The position numbers were made by a program, and so were the translations under genes. A stretch of DNA of 64,000 nucleotides, from NCBI GenBank assembly GCA_964019165.1, contig OZ025275.1, positions 14,190,374-14,254,373 of the forward strand, given 5' to 3'. The notes under the pieces were generated by a model, which ran no database searches, was not told the DNA's origin, and saw nothing but the letters and a program-made list of their open reading frames with translations. Position 1 is the stretch's first letter. Each line of letters opens with the position of its first letter. This DNA comes from Mastigias papua. Taxonomy: Eukaryota; Cnidaria; Scyphozoa; Rhizostomeae; Mastigiidae. Shown here piece by piece: positions 36,691-60,707 of the stretch.

Positions 36691-37074
36691 ATCAAGAATA
36701 ACTAGGTCAACAGGGGGGCTGATTTGAGAATTCACAGCATACATAGTGTGCTCTCAGCAAATCAATAATGTATAATTATGCATTGGCTGTTCTACAGAAA
36801 TCCAACAAATCTATTGCCAAATAAAAAAATAAATCTTCTTTAATACTGATATAATTCCATTTAGTCATTTTCACTGATTTACGATAATTTTGTTTGGAAA
36901 ATAGTTTCTAACTTCCACCATTGGTTGCTAACCATAACATATATGGAAATGTAAACCACATATAGGGTCTATCCACAGGAAACATGATACAGACTAGAAG
37001 AGACATAGCTACTTCATATCAAGGCCACAAGAAACTCCAAAATAAATTTTTGCAGCAATTAATGCAACCTAGGT

Positions 37075-38586
37075 CTACCTATTGAAATAAGGAGATGCAG
37101 TTTGCCTCCTACCGCTCCTGCACAAAGTTAAATCTCTCCACAGCATTGGTAAAAGACAAATTCCACTAAAGAATGTCATTACAATCAGGAAATAAAACAC
37201 ACCATGCCAACCAAATGCATTATCAATCTGTGGCACAAGGTACTGTCCAATTGCAGCTCCAACACTCCCTGTACCATCAACAATGCCAGTGACAGTAGCC
37301 AAAGCTGCCTCATTGCCTCTGATGATGTCTTGCTTGCCAAGGTCTGCAGATATGGCTGAGCTGATGAGATTTGCAGGGCCACCAATCATAAGTCCAGTGA
37401 GTGTCATTAAAGAGACATTAGTATCATAATCAGCTCCAGTGTTTCCATAAACAAACAATGATACCATTGACAGAACCAACATGATACAGACAACAGGAGA
37501 TCGTTTTCCCACAAGATCACTAAGAATACCTGCAATGATTCCCCCGACAATGCCCCCAATGTCATAGAAGTTTGATAACTCATCACTTTTTTTATCTTTC
37601 CAGTGCAAACCCTGTGACAAGTAAACAGGGAGCCAGAAGAAAAAGGAATAATTAACAAGCTTTAGACAGGCATATGACAATGAGTATGGAATAACCCCAG
37701 GCAACAGTAATGCTTTGAAAAATCCAAGAGCATTTTGAGATTCCAAGAACTGAGGATCCAGTGGGTCTTCAGAGTATGCAGAGCCTGCTGCCTCATTACT
37801 TTTGAGCAGTTTCTCACGGACTTCTGCAATGTCTTCATTCTGACCACCCTCATATTCGAGTTCTTCAGGCTTGGACAAACCAATGTCCTCTGGTTTTGGA
37901 ATTATGCACACGAGAACCATGATTCCACCACAAAAAAGGAGGAAGCTTGTGACTAGGATACCATATTCGTACCCGTAATTAAGGACAGATGCAACCATAA
38001 CAGATCCTATAATATTGCCAACTGACGCATTGGCACTCCAGAAGCCAAAAACCAAGCCCCCAGTTGATTTGCTAAACCAGTTCCCCATGATTGCCACAGT
38101 TGTAGGCCATCCTGTTGACTGTAACAGGCCATTCAGCATGAAAAACGTCCCATAGTAATATTTGTTATATACTCCAAAAACTTCACTGACATAACCAAAA
38201 CAGAAAAATACTATTGACGACATACACATACCAAAAGACAAAACCAACCGGAGATTTACTCTATCACCAATCATGCCACTTAAATATAGCCCGATGGCGT
38301 ATGAAAAGAGGAATATAGTGTCCAAAGTTCCGAGGAAAACATTGGCATCTTTCGTTGAGTCAAATAAATGACGTTTGTCCCATGTATCATACGGTTCCAC
38401 GAAACAGCTTCGATTAGCAAACGGCCTAGGACAAGGGACTTTCGGTGAGGCAGTCAGCTCCTTTTGTAGTGGGTCTTTAATGTTACTGAACGCTTTGCGA
38501 CAAGCATGGAAGAAAGCATAACCAAAGAACGTCAATACAAATGTAGTTACATGATGCCAGGTCCACGATTTGAATGGATTTGCCAT
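37075..38586 (-). CDS. SLC37-type sugar-phosphate exchanger, intronless (503 aa)
   Basis: This is a major-facilitator protein of the SLC37 family. Members exchange glucose-6-phosphate or glycerol-3-phosphate for phosphate, mostly at the ER membrane. The first segment (TFVLTFFGYAFFHACRKAFS, residues 14-33) matches the family N-terminus, where the RK pair follows TM1. About 12 hydrophobic segments are visible, with a long hydrophilic loop at about 236-280 between the two halves. The N-half carries LFSYAIGLYLSGMIGDR and NGLLQSTGWP, both family hallmarks, and the C-half SDLVGKRSP and GGPANLISSAISADLG. The length is normal. It resembles SLC37A1/A2 more than A4, but no symbol is assigned. The ATG at 38586 gives the expected N-terminus. 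The whole ORF is one exon, unlike the multi-exon vertebrate genes and unlike its neighbours here. Confidence 0.92.
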   Translation of the reverse strand: MANPFKSWTWHHVTTFVLTFFGYAFFHACRKAFSNIKDPLQKELTASPKVPCPRPFANRSCFVEPYDTWDKRHLFDSTKDANVFLGTLDTIFLFSYAIGLYLSGMIGDRVNLRLVLSFGMCMSSIVFFCFGYVSEVFGVYNKYYYGTFFMLNGLLQSTGWPTTVAIMGNWFSKSTGGLVFGFWSANASVGNIIGSVMVASVLNYGYEYGILVTSFLLFCGGIMVLVCIIPKPEDIGLSKPEELEYEGGQNEDIAEVREKLLKSNEAAGSAYSEDPLDPQFLESQNALGFFKALLLPGVIPYSLSYACLKLVNYSFFFWLPVYLSQGLHWKDKKSDELSNFYDIGGIVGGIIAGILSDLVGKRSPVVCIMLVLSMVSLFVYGNTGADYDTNVSLMTLTGLMIGGPANLISSAISADLGKQDIIRGNEAALATVTGIVDGTGSVGAAIGQYLVPQIDNAFGWHGVFYFLIVMTFFSGICLLPMLWRDLTLCRSGRRQTASPYFNR

Positions 38587-39047
38587 CTTTCGAAACTTTT
38601 ATGAGTGAAAGGGAAACGTCAATAGAAGTCTTGTGACCTTGTGACTGCAGGAAATCCAAACGAGGCGGTGAAGTTACTTAGGAACCGAGGCATACAGTAA
38701 GTACTCAGTCCAGCTGACTCCTGACTACAGGGGGGGGGGGGGGGGGGGAGTTGACACTCCTGGACGGCGATGGCAGTCACTTTTGTCCAGTAAGATAGTC
38801 ACTCTTAGCTGGGGTTGGTCACACCAACTACACACCGGACACATAGGGTAGTCACTTCTATGCGGCAGGGGTAATCACTCCCGATAATGGTCCCCCGCGT
38901 AGTAGCCTGAAATTAGGCAAGTTTTCGTACAAGATGGACTCCCTATAGAGAATAAAAGTTAAGGGATAATAATATGTGTGTGGCTGGGATTGGCATAATA
39001 AGGTAAGATCGTTCTTAAAGGCCTCAGGCTTATCCTAAACACACTCT

Positions 39048-39142
39048 TCTATTCTATTCTATTCTATTCTATTTTGTTCTATTCTATTCTATTCTATTCT
39101 ATTCTATTCTATTCTATTCTATTCTATTCTATTCTATTCTAT
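39048..39142. repeat. (ATTCT)n microsatellite
   Basis: About 19 pentanucleotide units with one TTTTGTTCT interruption, lying about 460 bp upstream of the SLC37-type start. Confidence 0.96.
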
Positions 39143-39774
39143 ATGTATGTCCTTTCCCCCGGCTCCCCAATACCTGGGGCATAATTTCCAATACGTGGAT
39201 GCGGTTATACTTCTGAACTGGTTATCTAACTTGTCAAGAACTCAGAAAATTTCGTGAGCTAGGGAACGGGGCAACGACATATTAAGATTTTCCCCTACGT
39301 TGGGCCCATCTCAGGTAAGAATGCTTGAAAGAATAATATCGAACGATGTTACAATATCGGACTACCCTAGAAGCAATATTTACGGTCTTCACAGGCAGGT
39401 AAAATGTACAACGTTTCTTCCAATCTAGGACTTTTAGTATTAATCGTAGCCGTGTTCAGCTAACCAAGTTTCAGACAGAAATGTACTACATAGAGACAGT
39501 CTCATTTTCTGGAAGTACATTAAGTAACAATCTGCCACACGAATGGAAGAACTTGTATATCATTAATGAACTTAAAAGACAGATAAAGGACTGGGATGGA
39601 AGCAAATACAATTGCAGAATTTGTGAAGACTCATGAAGCTAATAAAGGGTTATTGGCTACTTCTTATCATATTTTTATACTAATAGTTTACATGCAAAAA
39701 AATTTACATAAGTCCTCTTCCTTGATAGTTGTTAACTTTTATTTTGATAAAAAATATTAAACTATGTTCGAGTT

Positions 39775-39850
39775 GCGGAATGGTGACAGCGCTCGTCAGC
39801 TGTGCGACAGATTGATGGTTCAACGCAAGCCACTGAGTTTGGTTCAGGTG
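39775..39850 (+). repeat. Possible tRNA-derived SINE head
   Basis: GCGGAATGGTGACAGCGC resembles an A-box and TGATGGTTCAACGC a B-box, spaced as in tRNA-type pol III promoters. A full cloverleaf does not form and I saw no second copy in the window, so this is a weak call. Confidence 0.25.
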
Positions 39851-41112
39851 CTCGCTCACAGTCAATCAAGAAGCAAATGGTACCAGGTGGCAACACTTAG
39901 GAGATAAAAATGGTGAGCAAAATAATTGGCCACCCTACCTCAATATGCCAACGGCCCAGGGTATGTCCTCTCTAGCAGACATTCCACATCGGGTGGAAAT
40001 GCATATGGGACCAAACTGTAATCTTAGGCTTAAATTAGCTTTCAGATATTGTAACCTTGTAAGTGAACCTATGATAATGAAAATATCGTTGCATTTTTAC
40101 CGAACAGATCATTGTACACCTCGCTTGATAGGGTATTCTATATATGTCTACTTAAATACATGTATTTTTTATAAGAAAGCTAATTCCTTTCGACCAGTAC
40201 GCAGACTTCCATGGCATTTTAATGATTTCCGTACTGAAACGTTCTTAAGAACTTCATAGTGCTCAAGAGTAATCGACTTTGTATAATACTACATCGATAC
40301 ATACAGACAGACAGGCTGCACAAATACATCACTCAACTCACATGGCACCACAAGAAATCAATATAAATTAAGTAAAAGCGATGATTGTCTTGGGTGAGTA
40401 TTGAAATTTTAAAGGTATAAGAATTATCAACTTTCTCAGGTCTCACAAACCCAATACTGAACTTTCTTAACCCTTTGAGCAGCCACGATCTAGTTTCTTA
40501 TAAAAAAAACGTGCAACACAGAACACAATAGTGCAAAGATAAAAAATTAAGCATATCTGGATGGTCCCAATCCTTATTTCAGCAACGGAATATATAATAA
40601 GGTATTCTAATGCCAGTAGTCATTGTCCGTCTTAATACGTAAGTCCTTGTTGAGACGTCGTACTTAAGGATCTCTAGTATACAAAGAAAGCTTGTAGTAA
40701 GCTGGTCAAATAGACCAAGAGAACTTACAAACAATTTTACGTATTTAACTTCAGTGACAGTTTGCTGCTGTTCTCTGAACAAGGTTCCATATTTTATTCG
40801 ACTTATCTGTGAAACACGAACAGCCAGTGGCACATACAGCACGTAGTTACAAAAGGGGCGAAGTTGAAACCAAAGTGTTCAATGAAACAAATTCAAACAA
40901 AACAGACTAAGTAATGTGAAGTAACTCATTATTATCTTTTAAAACAAAGTTAGGCGAACATTTTAACTAGATAAGTCATAGTGTATCTTTTAAATTCACG
41001 CCTACAATTTTACTCTTGCTTTAGCAGGTCCCAGACTGACAGCAGCTTTAGTAAGCTGAATCTGGTGACCTGCATAAATATGGTATTATTATTATTACTA
41101 TTAAGCAATCAA

Positions 41113-41891
41113 TACACATTCCATCTTCTACTGCAAGCAGTGCCACTAAAACTCTTCATTAAATTATTGGTATACACATTCCATCTTCTACTGCAAGCTG
41201 TGTCACTAAAACTCTTCATTAAATTATCGGTATACACATTCCATCTTCTACTGCAAGCAGTGCCACTAAAACTCTTCATTAAATTATTGGTATACACATT
41301 CCATCTTCTACTGCAAGCTGTGTCACTAAAACTCTTCATTAAATTATCGGTATACACATTCCATCTTCTATTGCAAGCAGTCCCACTAAAACTCTTCATT
41401 AAATTATCGGTATACACATTCCATCTTCTACTGCAAGCTGTGTCACTAAACTCTTCATTAAATTATTGGTATACACATTCCATCTTCTACTGCAAGCTGT
41501 GCCACTAAAACTCTTCATTAAATTATTGGTATACACATTCCATCTTCTACTGCAAGCTGTGTCACTAAAACTCTTCATTAAATTATTGGTATACACATTC
41601 CATCTTCTACTGCAAGCTGTGTCACTAAAACTCTTCATTAAATTATTGGTATACACATTCCATCTTCTACTGCAAGCTGTGTCACTAAAACTCTTCATTA
41701 AATTATTGGTATACACATTCCATCTTCTACTGCAAGCTGTGTCACTAAAACTCTTCATTAAATTATTGGTATACACATTCCATCTTCTACTGCAAGCTGT
41801 GTCACTAAAACTCTTCATTAAATTATTGGTATACACATTCCATCTTCTACTGCAAGCAGTGCCACTAAAACTCTTCATTAAATTATTGGTA
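41113..41891. repeat. 60-bp minisatellite, 13 units
   Basis: The unit contains ACATTCCATCTTCTACTGCA and CACTAAAACTCTTCATTAAA. Units differ at AGCAGTGCC/AGCTGTGTC and TTATTGG/TTATCGG, and in the left part AGCAGTGCC and AGCTGTGTC units alternate. The right part is a run of nearly identical units. One base is missing near 41450, which shifts the repeat-encoded frame. Confidence 0.97.
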
Positions 41892-42572
41892 TGCAGCTCC
41901 CGTTTCTCCTTCTAGACGACTTCCCCCCTCAAGTACCCTTTCTTATCAAATGTGAACAAAATCAACGGACCATGCATTTTGGTATTAGAGCGGCGATTGT
42001 CCCTCGTTGCTTTTCTTCCCAGCACCACTGCCAACTGCTAGCACTTGATTTTTCTTATTGGCACTTAGATGGCGCTTGATTTTTCTTGTCATGCTACACA
42101 CATCGCGCATTCATCGAATTTCTACATTTGATATTAACTCGTCATTGCAGAAAAACAGTGCTCTGGATGCAGTTTCAAAAATTGGCAAAAAATTTATAAA
42201 CCAAGTCGGCCGCCGGTGCTCACCAATTCCCGTTGCTCACCAATTAAATCAAAAGATGAGTTTTTATACGGAAAAGCGGTGAAATCAGGAAGAGTGTTCT
42301 AAATGATGAAGCCAATAGCCCAAGATAGGTGCCTTCTCTAGCAGGCATTACGTAACGTACGAATGGTACATGATGGAACGAGTGTGCATTTTGACTTTGC
42401 TGATTTTCAAAATCAATAAAAGGATAAGATAAGAAATCCGGATGTATTAACATATCAAATTTTCAAGATGCTGTATCAATACAAATAACAAAAATGAAGT
42501 CCATTTAATTTATACACGGAAAAGTCGTTCATTTTGGCGACGAGAGATTAAAGTAGATACCTACCCCTGAGT

Positions 42573-47540
<4,968 letters not shown>

Positions 47541-47942
47541 CGCTGAGATTATGTTTTTAATGCCTATATATCTCAATAATTTCTTTTTCTACTGCTTAAT
47601 CCCGAGTCGAGCGACTACGCTCACAAAAATGATCCTTTAATCTTCGTAAACAACATTTGCGGCTTCAAAGCAATAAGTATGCTGCTCGTATAATAGGTAG
47701 TATTTCAGAAGAATAATCAATATCTACTCTATTTTAAGTACTAATAACAGAACTGCAAGAATTGACAAAACATGCAGTTTCTTTGTCAACAACGGCAACA
47801 AAATGCAGCTTTATAGCTTTGCCTCGTATAGGAAACTTACAACGAGATTAACTTCGTACCATTTTCCATTAGGCCTAAGAGCCGACCTGTCTATAGTGTA
47901 TGGTGAGGAGATCGCACATATTTATCAACAAGAGAGGGCAAC
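47541..47942. promoter_or_regulatory. Probable bidirectional promoter, CPSF4 / PDAP1
   Basis: The start codons of CPSF4 (minus) and PDAP1 (plus) are 402 bp apart. Head-to-head housekeeping genes this close normally share a core promoter. No TATA box or CpG-rich block stands out by eye, and the start sites are not visible. The regulatory role is inferred from spacing only. Confidence 0.55.
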
Positions 47943-52400
<4,458 letters not shown>

Positions 52401-54170
52401 CGGACAATAGTCGCTACCTCGGACACGTCATGCACACGAGTTGTCATTAGGATCCCCTTACACCAAAAATCATACGGAGCGCAAGTGGATTCATAGGGAT
52501 AACTGAATAATATTGATTTTATGAAATTAGAAAAGGCAGGAGTTTTTTTGGAAGCGCGATGTTCAGAAATCTCCTGTCAGTCTATGGGCTCAAAATGTCC
52601 TAGATTGATTGCGCATTCTAGAGAAATCCCCATAACATAAACATTACAACCATGATGTATTTGCATACTTCAGAGGGATATCACCCTTGTAGAAACCCAC
52701 CTAATACGTTCTTTCTTTACAGTGTTCTTCTAATTGGTAATTTTGATAAGATCGAAGTCTGATTTCAATAAAGTCCTTAATATCGGAGGGCCAAATTGAG
52801 TAAAATATCATTGGGGACAGATTTACTATTGACACTTATAGACAATTCTGCCATATTGTATTTGGATAATTGTAGGTCACCAATGCTGTGCAGAAGTAAC
52901 TCGTGTGCAATGGCAATGTGAGATACACTAAATGGTTATATTATTCAGTGTATAGTGCACTGATCAATTTGTCATTATCATCAATGTTAATTTACGGAAT
53001 CGTTGATGATCATAATTGTTACCGTGTCTGACGTTTGTTGCTCTCCTTTGTCTGCATTCCCTGGTGCGGCATTCATTGAGATTTGTTTTGAGAAAAACAG
53101 GGTATTTTCACCTAGTTTGTTAATATGGAGGGGAGGGGTGGGGAAGAGCACTTGTCTTGCACTTTTAAAGTTCCTTTTGATGGATGCGTTTCATTCACTA
53201 TGAAGCGACGAAAGACTTGTGTCATGTACATCAAAATTTGATTACAAGTTGCAGTACTAGTATAGAGACGGAAAGTTACCATGTTTGTTGTCGTTATATT
53301 AGTACTGCGAAACGAAGGGAGGATGGATGTGATTCGTAAAGTTATCTGGGTAATGTTTTGTCGTAAGGCTTAGTTATTTTATGCTTTTTGGATTGTTTGC
53401 ACAGATGTATGACACCTGACTTTGAGCGCTCATCTTTACCTGGACTTTCTTTCCAGAAATTTTTTCTATTTTCTCAGATTTGTTTAGGTATAAACAAGAG
53501 GGTAGCAAATTTGAAGACATCTGTTTCTAATGATTCGATGTGCTCTGTGTTAGCTCAGGACCTTGTGATATGCGAAATTGGAGATTGATAATAAGAAACA
53601 GTAGAAATTTACAAAATGTATCCCTGTTACATTCGGGTTCTCCTATCTATGAAAATATTGCATAAAGCCAATGAAGAAAGCTAACTTAGTTTATCTACTA
53701 TAGAAAATAGAGGTGAATAACAGGAGAAGAGTTTTCACTGGCTATCCATAATTAATGTATCTGAAGAATCAGTGACAATTTTTTAATCGATCATCTTCTA
53801 GTCATAGCTTAAAAGCCCTTAAGGAGCTTTGCCTTTACTACGTATTTGTAAATAAGCTACAAACCTGGCTAGCTTCAATGTTTCTTCAGGAACTCTCATC
53901 TGGTAGGAGACTTCTTAAACCTGTAAATGTATTTAGAACACTTTCTCATTTACGAAGTCTTTTAGCTACCGGAAGCTACAAGAACGATTGTGCCAACAAA
54001 GAAAGGATAGAGCTAAATGGAGGTGTAGTCCAAAGTTAGACCCCGGTTTCGAGTCCGAGAGCCCCACCTTCCCCCCTTGAGGCAGCCCTTTCTTCTAAAT
54101 CACCTGTTCGCCGTTGTCGTTGTTGCTGCACGTAGGGAAGCAGTATCAATCAAGGCGAAGAGAAAGACCA
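52401..54170. other. PDAP1 3' flank and DCTN5 upstream region
   Basis: This contains the likely PDAP1 poly(A) signal (AATAAA, 52767-52772). The remainder is AT-rich without recognised features; the DCTN5 promoter must lie near its right end. Confidence 0.55.
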
Positions 54171-57802
<3,632 letters not shown>

Positions 57803-60707
57803 GGATGCATCCTTAATTATTTTTAGTTTAATTTGTATTTAATTTGTTAGCAATTATTGCTCATTGTATAGCATATAAAGATTAGTTGAACTTGGAACTT
57901 GGCTGAGACAATTGTTAGCTTCATCCAGGTTGAGCAATAGCATATAGCAAAGAAAGAAAGTGGTATGGTATAACCTGTAGCCAGCAGTTTTAAGGCTTAC
58001 AGATGGAAGATTTTTATGCTGGATGATATTATGAGTAGGGATTACCATTATGGAATTTCTCATCAATTTCACAAGAGAAAGAGTAATCATGGGATATGCA
58101 GTAAATATGAATTTACTTAGAACTAATGAATGATGTTGCCTAATTTTGATCAGATGCACAAGCTGTTAGGGACAAGGTTGAGGAATTGTACTCTGTGATT
58201 TTCTCATGCTATCAAATTTGATGCAATAAATTTGTGCTAAGTGTATGGCTTAAGTAAAAGTCCTTCTTAGAACTTTGCTAGCTATTTTCTGAACTTGAAG
58301 TTTGTCACTTTGCTTTTGAGCAGTGATGACACTGCTAGGGGTGCTTGTGGAGGGGGGGGGGTGGAGCCTCCCATCAGCACTTAAATTTTTGAGGATTTCT
58401 GTGCAGTTTTGGCACTTTAGTGTCATGCATCATTATTTGCATGTTTGTTATGTTTTCAGAAAATATGACTGCATTTTGGCCAATCTGGAAGTTGTGGTCT
58501 GGTAAAATTTCCTCTCTTCACACACTATGACAACATATCCCCCCTGGGGCCCCCCAGCTTTACTTCCTGGGAATCCTCTCTGGTTATGAGATCCAATTTC
58601 GTGAAATTCCTACTTTTTATTTATGACACATCCATCTCCTTTGTTTCAGTATAATACGAGGGAGCCAGACTTACATTCAACTAATATTTCACATATGTGT
58701 TATTGTCATAGACAAAAATTACATGAAAAGTTGTTGTTTTTCTGCAATGGCTTAATCATTAGAGCTCTTTTGGCAAGTATCTGATAGCTGAAACTTGAAG
58801 TGTCACAAGGATCTTTGCCTGTGTCATTATTTGGTCATCTGTTTTCTTGAAAGTGCCGTTTCTTGCAGGTATTCAATTAATCTTCAATTAATCTTCAAAT
58901 TCTCTTACTTACATAACTGTAAAATCTATAACTGGGTTCAAATTTCCAAGCTCATGCATTGCAAAATATGTTAAATCACAATAGCAATAAGCTTGACAAA
59001 TCACTTTGACAATACGCTTGACAGAGAGTTATCGCATTGGAATAAAGTGGAATGGATACTTTGTTTGACATTCATTGGGCACAAAGAGTGACCAGCAGTT
59101 TTGATGTGTTTATTTGCAGAACCCATTTTACTCCAACAAAAAATTTCTAAAAACAATCAAAGAATCATTAGGCTTATTTCCTTAAAGTTCATTCCTCTAC
59201 CATTCGTAATAAATATGCTGCAACAGTAGTCAATATTGAAATAATTTTCTCCGTCACGATTGCCTATCGTTAAGCCAAAGGCCCACCACACCATACGTTG
59301 CAAAAGTTTAGTCAAGCTAGAATTGTCAAAACAATCAACTTGAGACTTGCTGGCAACTTCTGCGCCTATCGCATGCTCAGAAGAGGAGGCCACCTCAGAT
59401 GCCATTTGACTGCTCGTTATAAACATCAGACAGTCAAGATAGAACGACAAAATACCCAGAGTTTCCAATAGTTCAATATACACTATCAGGGATGAACAAA
59501 TAGCTAACAAATCAAAAAATTAAATATCACGTTTTTAGTCATAAACATGAATATATACAAAAAAGAAGACAGTTCTATAACTTAAGACCTCTTATGCATT
59601 AAATATTGATAAATGCGCAAGCGCTATGGAAAGATTTCGAGCTATGATTGAATGTTTTGTTTCCAACTGTTTGCATCCTGAAAGGTCTTATAAACATCCT
59701 AGACGTGCAAGGAAGAGGTTGCATTAAGGAAAATAAATTCTACAGACAACAAAGCCTACGAGAGTCTTCCATTGAATGGCCTTCATGGTGTTCATGCAGG
59801 TTACCTCTAAGTCGGTCATTCAATGTTTTTAACTATTGGGCAAACTAGTGTGACACACAAATGACAAAGAAGGGAGGGCATCAATATGCAAACTCACCAT
59901 TTTCGAGTGTCGCTAATACGAAGAATACTCGGAATTGTAGCGGCGAACGAGATTTAGAGAAGATTCATTCTGATAATCGCCATGTGCTTGTCACGCATGG
60001 AATAAGAGCGTGCTTTGAGATTTGGTCTAAAACTCTCCAAGGAGCTTGGAAGCGAAGTCTTGCAAATATCTCCCCGAGAGAATACAGTGTAGAATGAAAG
60101 CTCATGCCATGTTGGGGGGAGGAGGACGAGAAAAATTAGATTTCCATAACAAGTAATTAAGTATCAGAAATCTTCCAGCTTGGATCCCCCGATAATTAAT
60201 GCTAACACACAGTGATTAAAAATAATAAAAACATGAAATATCAAAAAGATAAATACATGCACTTAAGTCATAGATTGCCATAAGTAAAACACCTATGATG
60301 CAGCGAAATCTAGTTTCTTCTGATCAACTTGAGGAAAGTAAAACAGGATTTGGCACATCGATACTAGATTAACTCCAATTTGAAGTCTTCAAAGAAAACT
60401 ACATGCTAGGAATGGGACATGCTACATTCGCAAAATTTCTAGTATTCAAAAACTCGCTTGGAGATTGAAGCTGACTCACCATAGGCCCAAATCAGATCTC
60501 CATGTTACTTTAAAATAATGTCTCGACAATAACTCTACGATTCAACAACAACATTCTCAACAACACACACACAATTACACAACTATAAAAGGCCTTTTTC
60601 CCCCAACGAAATGTATATCCAAAAACCCAATAATTTCAAAATAAAAATATCGCTGTAAAGCATATCTATTGACAATGCTTATATTTATGTAAACCCTATG
60701 AACACGG
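57803..60707. other. Intergenic, DCTN5 3' flank to the proline-rich gene
   Basis: An AATAAA at 58225-58230 may end DCTN5. A G run lies near 58354. A 117-codon minus-strand ORF at 59157-59510 and a 78-codon plus-strand ORF at 59861-60097 have no recognisable domain and are not called. Confidence 0.5.

Larger units (their letters stand above)
38587..42572. other. Intergenic, repeat-rich, no gene seen
   Basis: Upstream of the SLC37-type gene and downstream of CPSF4. It has a G19 run at 38730-38748, a pentanucleotide tract, a weak tRNA-like SINE head and the 60-bp minisatellite. ORFs across the repeats are artefacts. Confidence 0.55.

Noticed and set aside
40981..41915. Long ORFs across the 60-bp repeats on both strands
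   Set aside because: The 60-bp unit is a multiple of three without stops; no start context, splice sites or family similarity.
59157..59510. 117-codon minus-strand ORF with a hydrophobic start
   Set aside because: No recognisable domain or nearby exons; AT-rich chance ORF more likely, though a small lineage-specific gene cannot be excluded.
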